Positions 9,999-20,090 of a stretch of DNA of 64,000 nucleotides are shown here, one piece after another. Position numbers and translations under genes: made by a program. The notes under the pieces were generated by a model. The model made no database searches, was not told where the DNA came from, and was given only the letters and a program-made list of their open reading frames with translations. Source of the DNA: Bacillus weihaiensis (lineage in GTDB: Bacteria; Bacillota; Bacilli; Bacillales; Bacillaceae); contig NZ_CP016020.1 of NCBI RefSeq assembly GCF_001889165.1, positions 3,508,501 to 3,572,500 of the forward strand, written 5' to 3'. Numbering within the stretch: the first letter of the stretch is position 1; every line of letters begins with the position of its first letter.

Positions 9999-10529
9999 TT
10001 ATTTTACATAAGTTAAGTAACGTTCATACCATTCATCGATAAATTCTGGCGCGAATGGTCCTTTTTTTTGCCTAATCCATCTAAGCAATGTTTCTAAGTT
10101 GTTTTTCAAAATAATGTCAATCACTTCAGGATAGTTCATAAGCTTACTGTGAAGTTCGTATTCATCTTCGTCCAATATTGTATAGGTCATATCTGGATAG
10201 ACTTTTACATCAAGATCATAGTCAATATATTTTAATGCTTCGTCATCCCATACAAAGGGCGAGCTTATATTGCAATAATAATAAACTCCGTCTTCGCGAA
10301 GCATGCCAATGATATTAAACCAATGTCTGGCATGAAAATAACATATGGCCGGTTCTCTTGTTATCCACGTTCTACCGTCTGATTCTGTTACAATGGTTCT
10401 GTCATTTCCACCAATAATACAGTGTTGTGATCCTTTGAGAACAGTAGTTTCCTCCCAGACTCTGTGAATATAGCCATTATGTTTATAACTATGAATTTGA
10501 ATTTTATCTCCTTCCCTGGGAAAGCCCAC
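9999..10529 (-). CDS. ygaC: Nucleoside tri-/diphosphate phosphatase, DUF402/UPF0374 (YgaC)
   Basis: 176 residues, the full family length, with the conserved [17 protein letters not shown] and [12 protein letters not shown] segments. Family members (Ntdp) hydrolyse nucleoside tri- and diphosphates with a metal bound by the acidic cluster. The start is GTG at 10529, preceded by GGGGAGA. The protein closely follows B. subtilis YgaC, and the gene order ygaB-ygaC-ygaD is kept. Confidence 0.93.
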   Translation of the reverse strand: MGFPREGDKIQIHSYKHNGYIHRVWEETTVLKGSQHCIIGGNDRTIVTESDGRTWITREPAICYFHARHWFNIIGMLREDGVYYYCNISSPFVWDDEALKYIDYDLDVKVYPDMTYTILDEDEYELHSKLMNYPEVIDIILKNNLETLLRWIRQKKGPFAPEFIDEWYERYLTYVK

Positions 10530-10682
10530 TTTTCTCCCCTTCTTTCAGTTTAGCGCTTCGTGAAAGAACATTCACAAACGTTCACGTAATGTATTTCTTT
10601 CCATTATAACGTTTGTGATATAAAAAAGAAAATAAAAGAAGTTCTGAATAGAAATACAGATTCAAAATTTTATTAATAAACG

Positions 10683-10752
10683 CAAAAAAGCATAGAATGC
10701 GTTGACTAGTTTCAGGCCTATTTAGTCGTCTTTGCATGCAATGCTTTTTTTG
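10683..10752. terminator. Bidirectional terminator between ygaB and ygaC
   Basis: CAAAAAAGCAT and ATGCTTTTTTTG are the outer arms, with a further inner stem and A/T runs on both sides. It ends the leftward ygaB transcript. Confidence 0.65.
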
Positions 10753-10835
10753 TTGTGTAGGATTGTATTACTTGCTCTGGACCCTTGTACTACCCTCTCC
10801 AGCCTTTTTATCTCCTCAGAAAATTTATAAAGGAT

Positions 10836-11090
10836 TTAAGAAACTGTTTCTACACGCTGCTCTTCATAGGTTTTTATTACATCCTCTGTTTGTTGTTCAA
10901 AGATTTGTTGGATCTTTGTTAATTCATCTTTCATATTCTCAATTTCGTTTTGGACGGAAAGGATTTTGGTTTCATCTTGTAATTGGATTAATTGCTGTTT
11001 AATTTCCTGACATCTTTCTATTTCGGACTGTAAATATAAGAGCTTATCCATTGTTTTTAACTGTTCACCAACAAGCTGATCAAAATTCAT
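10836..11090 (-). CDS. ygaB: YgaB-like coiled-coil protein
   Basis: 84 residues, almost entirely helical with heptads of Leu, Ile and Gln (residues 10-75), so it is probably a coiled coil. The ATG at 11090 has AAAGGAG seven bases upstream; the longer frame to 11150 lacks a site. Length, composition and position between sspE and ygaC agree with B. subtilis ygaB, a gene of unknown function. Confidence 0.75.
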   Translation of the reverse strand: MNFDQLVGEQLKTMDKLLYLQSEIERCQEIKQQLIQLQDETKILSVQNEIENMKDELTKIQQIFEQQTEDVIKTYEEQRVETVS

Positions 11091-11273
11091 TTTGTGCTCC
11101 TTTCTACTAAAGAGAAAAATAGGTTGTGTATAATAATCATTCTTCATCAATGGGTTTAACCCTTTGACTAGTTATGTAGAGGAAACAGAAGTTTTGTCGT
11201 TTTCACTTTAAATCGCTCAGAGCACTTTGGACCTAAAAGAAAAACACCTTAAACATCACCCTTCTTTCTCAAA

Positions 11274-11309
11274 AAAAGACACCTCTCCACGAATAGAGAG
11301 GTGTCTTTT
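11274..11309 (-). terminator. Terminator of sspE
   Basis: AAAAGACACCTCT pairs perfectly with AGAGAGGTGTCTTTT (one shift), with an eight-base loop and a T-run on the minus strand (AAAAAAA at 11271-11277 on plus). Confidence 0.9.
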
Positions 11310-11320
11310 GCAAAAGCTAA

Positions 11321-11521
11321 TTAAGAGTTTTTACCTTTGTTAGCTTCAGCTTGTTGGTTGTATTTTTTTACATGTTGAACATCAGTTTGGCTAGCAAATT
11401 CAGTACCGTATTGACCTGCACCTGCTTGACCTTGCTCAGCTTGAGCGTTTTGTTGTTTAACGTGTTGGATGTTTGTACCTGATGCTGTTTTACCAGCTTG
11501 GTAATTGTTGTTCTGTGCCAT
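11321..11521 (-). CDS. sspE: Gamma-type small acid-soluble spore protein
   Basis: 66 residues, very rich in Gln, Asn, Ala and Gly, with two copies of an ASGTNIQHVKQQNAQAE-like repeat (the second is ASQTDVQHVKKYNQQAE). This is the repeat cleaved by the germination protease GPR in gamma-type SASP. The protein is an amino-acid store of the spore core. It is shorter than the 84-residue B. subtilis SspE. GGAGGTGAT lies before the ATG, and a strong terminator follows. Forespore (SigG) expression is expected from the family. Confidence 0.95.
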   Translation of the reverse strand: MAQNNNYQAGKTASGTNIQHVKQQNAQAEQGQAGAGQYGTEFASQTDVQHVKKYNQQAEANKGKNS

Positions 11522-11644
11522 TCGTTATCACCTCCACGAAATATAGATTGTCCCGGAGGTGAGATTTATATCCAAGAAATTTTTATTTTTTTTGCTGATG
11601 GATTTATTTAAGGATTTAGGTTTGTTGCTATCCTTTTATTTTTG

Positions 11645-12459
<815 letters not shown>

Positions 12460-12528
12460 GTGAAACATCTATGACTTGGCCTGATTTTTACCAAGTGAAG
12501 ATGTGAGTAAGAATAAAGGGGGATTTTC

Positions 12529-12753
12529 ATGTACGTTGGTCGAGATATGACAGAGTTGTCGATGATGTCTAAAAAGGATTGGAAAAAAGAAGAATTAGCT
12601 TATTTCCATCATTCTCTTCAACAAATGGTCCCTTATTTAAATGTTGAAGGTCAAACAATACACCGTGAAATCGTTCAGGAAATCACATCACGTGGTGGCT
12701 TAAAACGTAACGAAGCAGATTGGACGCATGGTACTCGAGTGATCTATGACTAA
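12529..12753 (+). CDS. yfhS: YfhS-like small protein
   Basis: 74 residues, acidic and soluble, starting MYVGRDMTELSMMSKKDW, with AAGGGGG before the ATG. It sits divergently from fabL and convergently with mutY, the place of yfhS in B. subtilis, and its N-terminus matches my memory of that protein. Mutants of yfhS in B. subtilis have been reported to affect sporulation, but no biochemical function is known. Confidence 0.7.
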   Translation: MYVGRDMTELSMMSKKDWKKEELAYFHHSLQQMVPYLNVEGQTIHREIVQEITSRGGLKRNEADWTHGTRVIYD

Positions 12754-12800
12754 AGAATCCTTCTGGACTAAGCTTTGAACCATAAAAATGCGCACGAAAA

Positions 12801-12825
12801 CGGCAGGTCGTTCATCGACCTGCCG
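12801..12825 (-). terminator. Terminator embedding the mutY stop codon
   Basis: CGGCAGGTCG and CGACCTGCCG form a perfect 10-bp stem with loop TTCAT. The mutY TGA (12814-12812 on minus) lies in the loop, and TTTTCG follows on the minus strand. Confidence 0.8.
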
Positions 12826-13918
12826 TACCCTCTGCTTCATATAAACGATAGATTTTTTGATGGGAAACAGGAAATGCATACTTCTGTAATTCTTCTAGTG
12901 TTACGGGAAGTAGGTCTTTGTTTGGTTGATTGTTTATTTTCCCAACAAATACAGATATATTCCAAATAAGATGGGAAAATATATGCTCAACTGTTCCTAC
13001 TAGTTCAGAGAGATCGGCCTCTACTGTATATTCTTCTAACAAAAATTGATTCAGTTGTTCACGGTACGTTTTTTCTGAATCTGCATCTATCTCAACATTT
13101 GGATATTCCCAAAGATTTGCTAATAAACCGCTACTTGGACGTTTATGAATATAAAGTTTTCCCTGCTCATCGTATAATACAACAGCTGCCATTTGTAGTG
13201 GCTTTGGCTTTTTCTTCTTACTTTTAACGGGCAGTTCTGCTTGTACTCCTTCTTCAAAAGCTGTGCATTGTTCGCGAACTGGACATAATAAACAAGAAGG
13301 TGATGTTGGTGTACAAATTAATGCTCCAAGCTCCATAACAGCCTGGTTAAAGGAAGAAGGATCTTCTTTTGAAATAAGCTCGTATGTGGCATCTTCAAAT
13401 GTCTTCCTTGATTTTGGCTTGGCGATGTCTTCCCAAATCGATAATATTCTAGAGAATACTCTCATCACATTACCATCTACTGCAGGTTCAGGAATATCGT
13501 AGGCAATACTTAAGATAGCCCCTCTTGTGTAGGGTCCTACTCCCTTTAGCTTTGAGATTTCTTCAGGTGTATTGGGAACAATTCCCCCATAAACCTCCTT
13601 CACTTCTTTTACTGCTGCATGCAGATTTCTTACTCTAGAGTAATACCCAAGTCCTTCCCATGCTTTTAGTACATCCTCTTCATCTGCAGTTGCTAGCGCT
13701 TCTATGGTAGGAAATTTTTCAATAAAGTTGTGGAAATAAGGAATTACAGTATCAACTCTTGTTTGCTGAAGCATGATTTCAGAAACCCATATTTTATAGG
13801 GATCTTGATCCATCCTCCAAGGTAGGTCTCTTTTTTCTGCTTTATACCATGATAATAAATTGTGACGAAACTCTTCTATAGGAAAGCCTACTAGCTTTTC
13901 TTGAAGCTCTTTTTTCAT
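12812..13918 (-). CDS. mutY: A/G-specific adenine glycosylase
   Basis: 368 residues, full length. It removes adenine mispaired with 8-oxoguanine. The helix-hairpin-helix [11 protein letters not shown] leads to the catalytic D148 (AVDGN), with E48 in SEIMLQQT. The 4Fe-4S cluster ligands are C202, C209, C212 and C218 (C-x6-C-x2-C-x5-C). The C-terminal 120 or so residues form the NUDIX-like domain that recognises 8-oxoG. In B. subtilis this gene is yfhQ, in the same neighbourhood. Confidence 0.96.
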   Translation of the reverse strand: MKKELQEKLVGFPIEEFRHNLLSWYKAEKRDLPWRMDQDPYKIWVSEIMLQQTRVDTVIPYFHNFIEKFPTIEALATADEEDVLKAWEGLGYYSRVRNLHAAVKEVKEVYGGIVPNTPEEISKLKGVGPYTRGAILSIAYDIPEPAVDGNVMRVFSRILSIWEDIAKPKSRKTFEDATYELISKEDPSSFNQAVMELGALICTPTSPSCLLCPVREQCTAFEEGVQAELPVKSKKKKPKPLQMAAVVLYDEQGKLYIHKRPSSGLLANLWEYPNVEIDADSEKTYREQLNQFLLEEYTVEADLSELVGTVEHIFSHLIWNISVFVGKINNQPNKDLLPVTLEELQKYAFPVSHQKIYRLYEAEGTAGR

Positions 13919-14321
13919 AAACGTGCTCCTTTAAATGTTATTTTCCTCGATTTTTGGGAAAATAAGAAATAACGTGAGATGACTTTTACACCTTTGCTCT
14001 TTTACGCCAGAACAAAAGAGCTACTTATTCTAAAAATCAGTGTCCACGATAAAATCGGGACTTAGCTTTTTTTGCAAAAGCCAATCTACAGCCTTTAGCT
14101 TTTATAAGGATAGTACAAGATGGTACATTTATAAAGAGTGGATGTTTAAAATACGGCAACTTGGACAACATTACCACATATAAATTCCATAAAAAAGATC
14201 TGTGTATCTATACGGACTCGGACGTTTTCACTAGATAGTGACATGTTGAACGCGCTTATTTTCCTCTACAAAAAAACGATAAAATCATGTAGGAATTAGC
14301 CAAACTTAGGAGGTATTATTT
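13919..14321. other. Intergenic region between mutY and yfhP (divergent promoters)
   Basis: About 400 bp, AT-rich, with no ORF preceded by a ribosome binding site and no repeat recognised. It must hold the mutY promoter near its left end and the yfhP promoter near its right end. Confidence 0.5.
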
Positions 14322-15302
14322 TTGGATACCGGAACACATATTGTAATGGGAATTGCTTTAGGGGGCTTAGCCACACTTGACCCTGCTGTTGGTGTTGATA
14401 ACCCTACCGCTCAGGCCGTCATGATCGGAACCCTCGTTGGTTCTCAAGCACCTGATTTAGATACGGTTTTAAAGCTTCGAAACAATGCAAAATATATTCG
14501 TAATCATAGAGGGATTACTCATTCTATACCAGCCATCTTTATTTGGTCGTTTTTAATCACTGGATTATTGACCATATTCATACCAGAAAGTAATCTTCTT
14601 CATTTATGGCTTTGGACGTTGCTTGCCATTGTTTTGCATGTATTTGTGGACATCTTCAATGCATACGGAACCCAAGCACTACGACCCTTTTCCAAAAAGT
14701 GGGTGGCTTTAGGGGTCATTAATACCTTTGATCCTTTTATCTTTTTTGCCCATATTGTCGGGATCGTCATTTGGACATTTGGAGGTCATCCCGGTCTTAC
14801 CTTTTTAAGTGTTTATGCTGTTTTACTTGTCTATTATCTTTTACGCTTTGCGATGAAGAGACGTATTATTGAACAGCTTCATAAAAGAATAAAGAAGATT
14901 GATCAAATTCTTATTTCACCCACAATGAGGTTTAGACATTGGCATATAGCTGTTATGACAGAAGATAAGTTTTTTGTCGCACGCTCAGTTAATGGAAGGC
15001 TAATTTTTTTAGATGAATTCGAGCGTATTCCGGTTCCGCAGACCGAGGTTATCAAAGCGGCTGAAGAGGATGATAATATCTCTGCTTTTTTATCTTTCTC
15101 CCCTGTTTACAGATGGGAAGTGGATGAATATACAGATCATTATGAGGTTCGTTTTATTGATCTTCGTTACCGTAGTAAGGGCTACTACCCATTTGTGGCG
15201 ATTGTTCAGCTTGACCTTCATTTAAATATTGTGAGCTCTTATACCGGCTGGATTTTCAGTGAAGAAAAGCTAAGAAAGAAACTGGAGTTAGTCCCTGAAT
15301 AA
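14322..15302 (+). CDS. yfhP: Membrane-bound metal-dependent hydrolase, YfhP-like
   Basis: 326 residues. The N-terminal His (MDTGTHIVMG), HRGITHS and DIFNAYGTQ motifs are the metal-binding set of the YdjM/DUF457 membrane hydrolases. Four or five membrane helices cover residues 1-180, followed by a soluble domain of about 140 residues. The start is a TTG with GGAGGT seven bases before it. It neighbours mutY as in B. subtilis. The substrate is unknown. Confidence 0.85.
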   Translation: MDTGTHIVMGIALGGLATLDPAVGVDNPTAQAVMIGTLVGSQAPDLDTVLKLRNNAKYIRNHRGITHSIPAIFIWSFLITGLLTIFIPESNLLHLWLWTLLAIVLHVFVDIFNAYGTQALRPFSKKWVALGVINTFDPFIFFAHIVGIVIWTFGGHPGLTFLSVYAVLLVYYLLRFAMKRRIIEQLHKRIKKIDQILISPTMRFRHWHIAVMTEDKFFVARSVNGRLIFLDEFERIPVPQTEVIKAAEEDDNISAFLSFSPVYRWEVDEYTDHYEVRFIDLRYRSKGYYPFVAIVQLDLHLNIVSSYTGWIFSEEKLRKKLELVPE

Positions 15303-15386
15303 TTTGATCAGACCGTTAAAAGCCGGTCGTCTATAACGACTGTATTTTTTCTCTCGACATGAGAGTTTCGCTAAACACCCACAAAA

Positions 15387-15490
15387 GAGGCTGGGACAAA
15401 CAAAGGGCCGCACCCTCCGAACCAATTTTTGTGTACACTTGGATCATTCAGTGCGGGCGGTAAGGTGCCAGGTCCTTCTGTTCTAGCCTT
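15387..15490. repeat. Diverged copy of the GAGGCTGGGACA inverted-repeat element
   Basis: It begins GAGGCTGGGACAAACAAAGG and ends GGTGCCAGGTCCTTCTGTTC, matching the outer parts of the elements at 22955-23075 and 54958-55076. The centre is shorter and diverged. It lies between the convergent yfhP and yfhJ. Confidence 0.75.
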
Positions 15491-15494
15491 TTGT

Positions 15495-15764
15495 TTAATG
15501 CTTGAGATAATCTTCGTTATTTAATAAGTGACTATATTTCGGGTTTGTCGCAATAAATTCATGAAGCTTGTCACCATAGTGTGTGATTAACTGCCTAACA
15601 ACCATTTCTGTTGTTTCTTTCCCTCTATACGTTCTGCCTGTCTTTGCTTGAGTCGATTCGAAGTCTTCCCATAGAAGTTCAATCCACGTTCTAGCTTGGG
15701 CATATGACAGGGTGTTATTCTTTTCCAACAGCTCTTTTGTTAATCGTTCAAAATAAATTTCCAT
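15495..15764 (-). CDS. yfhJ: YfhJ-like WVELL-family protein
   Basis: 89 residues from the ATG at 15764, which follows AGAGGTGAG; the longer frame to 15818 has no site. The motif ARTWIELLWEDFESTQAKTGRTY defines the WVELL family of small Bacillus proteins; it is split here only by its natural W-[IV]-ELL variation. The gene lies next to sspK as in B. subtilis. Function unknown. Confidence 0.85.
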   Translation of the reverse strand: MEIYFERLTKELLEKNNTLSYAQARTWIELLWEDFESTQAKTGRTYRGKETTEMVVRQLITHYGDKLHEFIATNPKYSHLLNNEDYLKH

Positions 15765-15815
15765 AATTCTCACCTCTAGGTAGGATTCGTTACTTATATT
15801 ATTGTTAAAATGCCT

Positions 15816-15822
15816 CATACTA
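15816..15822 (+). promoter_or_regulatory. Possible SigG -10 element for sspK
   Basis: CATACTA matches the forespore SigG -10 consensus (CATnnTA) about 53 bp before the sspK start. A TTATA stands 17 bp upstream as a weak -35. This fits a spore-protein gene but is short. Confidence 0.4.
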
Positions 15823-15874
15823 TTAATACGCTTCTTTAAGGGGAGCGAATGATGATGAGTGGAGGGGACCTACA

Positions 15875-16039
15875 ATGCGCAACAAAGAAACTGGATTTCC
15901 CAACATGAACAATAACAAGTTTGAAGGCGAGCCAAGAGCAAAAGCTGAATATGCATCAAAACGAGCTAATGGTACCATTAATACTCATCCACAAGAACGA
16001 ATGAGAGCTTCTGGTAACCGTGAAAAGCCTTACTCATAA
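15875..16039 (+). CDS. sspK: Small acid-soluble spore protein K
   Basis: 54 residues: [20 protein letters not shown] then [20 protein letters not shown] and ERMRASG. The blocks EPRAKA-YASKRA-G and [10 protein letters not shown] are diagnostic for SspK, a minor forespore protein. GGAGGGG lies nine bases before the ATG at 15875. Confidence 0.93.
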   Translation: MRNKETGFPNMNNNKFEGEPRAKAEYASKRANGTINTHPQERMRASGNREKPYS

Positions 16040-16068
16040 AACCTTAAAACTTGCGGAGGTGTCTAACA

Positions 16069-16230
16069 ATGGGTACAAATCAAAAGAAAAAATTCTATGA
16101 TAATTTGTATTCTAACGCATATACACAGCCATGGGCTAATCCAAAGCATGCGCATGCACAGGTTAATGGGGAAACCCAGCAAACCCAGGACTTAATCATC
16201 TTAGAGAGACAGACGCGTAAACGCTCATAG
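16069..16230 (+). CDS. YpzG-like small protein
   Basis: 53 residues with a good GGAGGTG eight bases before the ATG. The core WANPKHAHAQVNGETQQTQ and the C-terminal LERQTRKRS resemble the YpzG family of short, Asn/Gln-rich Bacillus proteins. It follows sspK by 29 bp and may be cotranscribed, so a spore role is a guess. Confidence 0.65.
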   Translation: MGTNQKKKFYDNLYSNAYTQPWANPKHAHAQVNGETQQTQDLIILERQTRKRS

Positions 16231-16243
16231 TTCTTTTCTCTAT

Positions 16244-16276
16244 GAAGACTGACAGCATCACTGCTTGTCAGTCTTC
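16244..16276. terminator. Hairpin overlapping the 3' end of yfhH
   Basis: GAAGACTGACA pairs with TGTCAGTCTTC. The yfhH stop (16258-16260) lies in the loop region. It probably terminates both converging transcripts; U-runs are weak. Confidence 0.5.
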
Positions 16277-16590
16277 ATTAACATGGCAATAGGTAATGCA
16301 TCTTCTTTTGAAGGATCTGAGAGACGAAAGCCCCAAGCAAAAATCCCATTCATGTAATGAATCTTAAAGTACTCACCAGGTGCTCCTTCTATTTCATACA
16401 CTTCTTCAGGCTTATAGTCATCTGGATTTAATAAGTAGGATTGAGCCATAGTGATTTTTCTTTCCAAGACAGCAAATTCATTCACGATCCCTAGCTGCTC
16501 CGCTTTTCTTGCTTTCTCTTTTAGTTTACCGATTTCATTTTTTAGTTCATATTCTGACATTTCACTATATCGCTTTTCATGTCCACTCAT
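16258..16590 (-). CDS. yfhH: YfhH family protein (DUF1811)
   Basis: 110 residues. A helical N-terminal half (residues 10-55) precedes a small beta domain with FKIHYMNGIFAWGFRLSD, the conserved DUF1811 segment. Its ATG overlaps the recX stop by one base (TGATG), so translation is coupled. The recX-yfhH pair is conserved in Bacillus. Function unknown. Confidence 0.88.
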   Translation of the reverse strand: MSGHEKRYSEMSEYELKNEIGKLKEKARKAEQLGIVNEFAVLERKITMAQSYLLNPDDYKPEEVYEIEGAPGEYFKIHYMNGIFAWGFRLSDPSKEDALPIAMLMKTDKQ

Positions 16591-17402
16591 CAGTTTTCTT
16601 CCCCTTCTTGTTCTAAATATTTATCAATTAACTCCAAAGGAAACCCCTTACGATATAAAAACTGCTTCATTTTCATCTTAAATACATATGGCTCTTCAGA
16701 TTGATATTTCCGCTCTGCTTTTTCAGCATGTTTTTCTAATGCAGACCACTCTTCTGATTCATCTTGATTAATGTTTACTTCCTCTAACACAATCGAAATA
16801 ATTCCAAAAGGAAATCCTTTTCTTACTAAGTATTGCTCCGTTTTTTGCTGGAGTTGAACAGTAGAAAGCTTATGATTTTTCTTTAAAACCTTATTAGCAT
16901 GTCCAATCGCTTCTTCAATCTGCGCCTCTTGATTATAAGGTTCTAGTGCTTCTTCAATAAAATTCGGATGAACTCCCTTTTCCCGTAGTTCACGTTTAAT
17001 AACACTTGGTCCTTTTCCATTTGTTTGCCACTGAGTCCGTACATAAGCCTCTGCAAACTCAAGGTCATTAACATACTTATATTCTTGAAGCTTTCCAATC
17101 ACTTCAAGACATACCACTTCTTCATACTCCTTCTTGAGTAAATAATCCTTCACTTCTTTAATTGAACGCATACGATAGCTTAAGAACTCTAAAGCTTTAT
17201 TATAGGCTTTCTTAATTAAGTCACCATATTGTATATCCATAATTTCCAAGTCATCAAGTTCTTTCCCTTTTTGGAGATTATATTTAATTAGGATATCTTG
17301 ATCAACACTAAATGCATACTTTTCACCACTTCCATCATCGAGAAAAATATTAAGGCGATCAGTGGTTTGCTTTTGCGCTGTAATTTTCGTAATAATTGGC
17401 AT
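16590..17402 (-). CDS. recX: Regulatory protein RecX
   Basis: About 270 residues, long like other Bacillus RecX. It holds repeated three-helix RecX modules such as FLSYRMRSIKEVKDYL and VRTQWQTNGKGPSVIKREL. RecX binds RecA filaments and modulates recombination. AGGTG lies six bases before the ATG at 17402, giving an N-terminus MPIITKITAQK that matches the B. subtilis protein; the GTG at 17411 is less likely. Confidence 0.92.
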   Translation of the reverse strand: MPIITKITAQKQTTDRLNIFLDDGSGEKYAFSVDQDILIKYNLQKGKELDDLEIMDIQYGDLIKKAYNKALEFLSYRMRSIKEVKDYLLKKEYEEVVCLEVIGKLQEYKYVNDLEFAEAYVRTQWQTNGKGPSVIKRELREKGVHPNFIEEALEPYNQEAQIEEAIGHANKVLKKNHKLSTVQLQQKTEQYLVRKGFPFGIISIVLEEVNINQDESEEWSALEKHAEKAERKYQSEEPYVFKMKMKQFLYRKGFPLELIDKYLEQEGEEN

Positions 17403-17426
17403 GGTTTTCACCTACTTATCTAAAGA

Positions 17427-17591
17427 TTAGGCTGTGTTAAACGTGGTTGTTATTTCCCTTATAGGCATCTGCTTCCCTCAAGCGAGTTAGGAGCCTCATC
17501 TTCAATCAGCAAAGAGCTAAAAATCAACAGGAAACATTGGGTATCGCAGCCAAAAGTAGTTAAGCAACAAAGTTTAACAAGGAGAGCCTAT
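17427..17591. repeat. Imperfect inverted-repeat element (about 165 bp)
   Basis: The left end TTAGGCTGTGTTAAACGTGG and the reverse complement of the right end, ATAGGCTCTCCTTGTTAAAC, share TAGGCT and GTTAAAC blocks followed by TTG. The interior encodes nothing. It looks like a decayed small non-autonomous element in the recX-yfhF gap. Confidence 0.5.
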
Positions 17592-17667
17592 TAAAAAGAA
17601 GGATATCTTTCTAAAAAAGGGTATAAAGAAAGATATAGGGTTATTTTTTAAAAAGGACGTGATGAGA

Positions 17668-18567
17668 ATGAAAATCGCTATTTCTGGTGGAACAGGCTTT
17701 GTAGGAAAGCATTTAACCGATTACTTTCTTAAACAAAATCATGATGTATATATTTTAACACGAAGTGAAAAAACTTCTTCTAAAAAGAACTTACACTATA
17801 TAAAATGGCTAACAGATCAAGCTAAACCAGCCACACATCTAGAGGGTGTCGATGTGGTCATTAATCTGGCAGGAAAATCCATTAATGACCGATGGACAGA
17901 TGAAGCAAAAAGACAGATTATCCAAAGCCGTATAGAGGCAACGAAAGCGATGTATAGCATTGTAAGCAGCTTAGAAAGAAAACCATCTGTGTTTATTAAC
18001 GCAAGTGCTATCGGTATTTATGGTACTTCAAAGGATCAAGTATTTACAGAAAGATCGACTGAACATGGCTCTGATTTTTTAGCAGAAACGGTTGATGTAT
18101 GGGAAAAAGAAGCGAAAAACATACAAAAGCTAGGTGTAAGAACAGCTTTTACTAGGTTCGGAATCGTGCTTGGCGAGGAAGGTGCACTTCCTAAAATGCT
18201 CTTACCTTATAAGCTCTTCGCGGGTGGAAAACTCGGTTCTGGTACCCAATGGATGTCATGGATCCACATCGACGATTTAGTTCGTATGATTGATCACGTG
18301 ATAAAAACACCTAGCCTATCTGGTCCAGTCAATGTAACAGCACCAAATCCTGTTCAAATGAATGAGTTTGGGAAAACAATTGCCAAAACAATCAATCGAC
18401 CACATTGGCTACCAGCTCCTTCATTTGCTATTAAAGCCATTTTGGGTGAAATGAGCATCCTACTTTTAGAAGGGCAAAAGGTGTTACCAGAAAAGGCAGT
18501 AGAAACTAGCTTCACCTTCACCTTTCCACATTTACAACCTGCATTAGAGGACATTGTAAAATCTTAA
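17668..18567 (+). CDS. yfhF: TIGR01777-type epimerase/oxidoreductase (YfhF)
   Basis: 299 residues of an atypical SDR. NAD(P)-binding motif GGTGFVG is at residues 7-13, followed by NLAGKSI and SAIGIYG, and a conserved MSWIHIDDL. The C-terminal PALEDIVKS tail and length fit TIGR01777. ATGs at 17662 and 17668 are both possible after AAAGGA; the second gives the family N-terminus MKIAISGGTG. It diverges from recX as in B. subtilis. Cellular role unknown. Confidence 0.88.
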   Translation: MKIAISGGTGFVGKHLTDYFLKQNHDVYILTRSEKTSSKKNLHYIKWLTDQAKPATHLEGVDVVINLAGKSINDRWTDEAKRQIIQSRIEATKAMYSIVSSLERKPSVFINASAIGIYGTSKDQVFTERSTEHGSDFLAETVDVWEKEAKNIQKLGVRTAFTRFGIVLGEEGALPKMLLPYKLFAGGKLGSGTQWMSWIHIDDLVRMIDHVIKTPSLSGPVNVTAPNPVQMNEFGKTIAKTINRPHWLPAPSFAIKAILGEMSILLLEGQKVLPEKAVETSFTFTFPHLQPALEDIVKS

Positions 18568-18589
18568 ACCTTTGAGAATGGAGATACCT

Positions 18590-19714
18590 ATGAAATCACT
18601 TTTTAAAAGGGCAACTGTTTATCCTGTAACAACTGCTGTTTTAAGAGAAACTGATCTTTTAGTCGAAAATGGAAGGATTGCTAAAATCGGTAAGAACCTA
18701 GAAGCTGATTCGGACACATCGATTATTGATTGCAAGGATTCGTTTTTATTTCCTGGATTTATTGATGTTCATACCCATTTAGGCTTGTATGACGAGGGGA
18801 CTGGCTGGGCAGGCAATGACGCAAATGAAACCATCGAGCCCCTCACCCCTCATATTCGAGCGCTGGACGGCGTTCACACCTTGGATCCTGCATTTAAGGA
18901 TGCGATTAAATATGGCATAACCACCGCACATGTTATGCCAGGAAGCGCTAATGTTATAGGCGGAACTACCTCTGTTTTAAAAACACATGGTACCAATATT
19001 TCGTCCATGATCATTCAAGAAACAGCAGGCCTGAAAATAGCACTCGGTGAAAACCCTAAACGAATGCATAGCCACGGCAACAAGGAGTCGATTACGAGAA
19101 TGGGAATTATGGGGATGCTTAGAGAAGCATTCTATAAAGCTAAGCATTGTGATGAAAAGGAGGATTTCCGCTCCATTCCACTTAAACAAGCATTACGTAG
19201 AGAAATACCTGTACGAATTCATGCGCATCGTGCTGATGATATTATGAGTGCCATTCGTTTTGCCGAGGAATTTCAGCTAGATTACAGAATTGAACATTGT
19301 ACAGAAGGACATCTTATCGCGGATGAACTAGCAGGAAAGAAAGCAAAAGTTAGTGTCGGTCCAACCTTAACAAGAAGATCAAAGATAGAGTTAAAAAATA
19401 AAAGCTGGACCACCTACCAAGCTCTCTCTGAAAAAGGTGTAGAGGTTTCTATTACAACCGATCATCCGTACACACCCATTCAATATTTAAACTTATGTGC
19501 CTCAATTGCTGTGAGAGAAGGGTTTGAAGAACAAAAGGCACTAGAAGGCATCACAATTGCTGCTGCACGTAACCTCCGAGTAGATGACCGAGTAGGAAGT
19601 ATTGAAGTTGGAAAGGATGCAGACTTAGTCGTCTGGAATCACCACCCTTTTCATTTTTTAGCAAAACCACTTTTAACAATGATCAATGGAAAAATTGTCT
19701 ATACAAATAGGTAG
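18590..19714 (+). CDS. Amidohydrolase family protein
   Basis: 374 residues. The metal site includes DVHTHLG (residues 59-65), a His in IHAHRAD, a His in RIEHCTEG, and the late Asp in TTDHPYTP. The C-terminal VGSIEVGKDADLVVWNHHPF block is typical of imidazolonepropionase-like amidohydrolases. ATG 18590 has GGAG six bases upstream. It follows yfhF by 22 bp and is probably cotranscribed, although it is not part of the B. subtilis locus. The substrate is unknown. Confidence 0.85.
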   Translation: MKSLFKRATVYPVTTAVLRETDLLVENGRIAKIGKNLEADSDTSIIDCKDSFLFPGFIDVHTHLGLYDEGTGWAGNDANETIEPLTPHIRALDGVHTLDPAFKDAIKYGITTAHVMPGSANVIGGTTSVLKTHGTNISSMIIQETAGLKIALGENPKRMHSHGNKESITRMGIMGMLREAFYKAKHCDEKEDFRSIPLKQALRREIPVRIHAHRADDIMSAIRFAEEFQLDYRIEHCTEGHLIADELAGKKAKVSVGPTLTRRSKIELKNKSWTTYQALSEKGVEVSITTDHPYTPIQYLNLCASIAVREGFEEQKALEGITIAAARNLRVDDRVGSIEVGKDADLVVWNHHPFHFLAKPLLTMINGKIVYTNR

Positions 19715-20090
19715 GTTAGGTTTTTTAAAAAACTTTATTACTCAGGCTTATTAATTTCCACATGAATCGAGAAGACCTTGTATCCTGGCACTCAGTTATT
19801 TTGGAAGCAGCCATACATCATTAAAATACTATTGTACTATTTTATTATCTGGCTAATTTATCTGAAATATCTAACAGTTTCTACATGCTAGGTCACCTAT
19901 ATGTTTACTAACTATTTTTATAGTTAACATTTTCCTAACCTAAGGAATATTAGGTATATCAACAACTATATTACGATAGATAAAAAAATTTTTAATTCGA
20001 CAAAAAAAGTTGTATCTTTTTTTAAGAAATTGACGTATTATACTCCAAGGAGCTACAAGATTTACACTACATTTCATATAACTTAATGAG
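19715..20090. other. AT-rich intergenic region
   Basis: No gene is seen. The part at 19980-20040 is almost pure A/T and may contain the promoter for the tRNA-like leader that follows. Confidence 0.4.
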
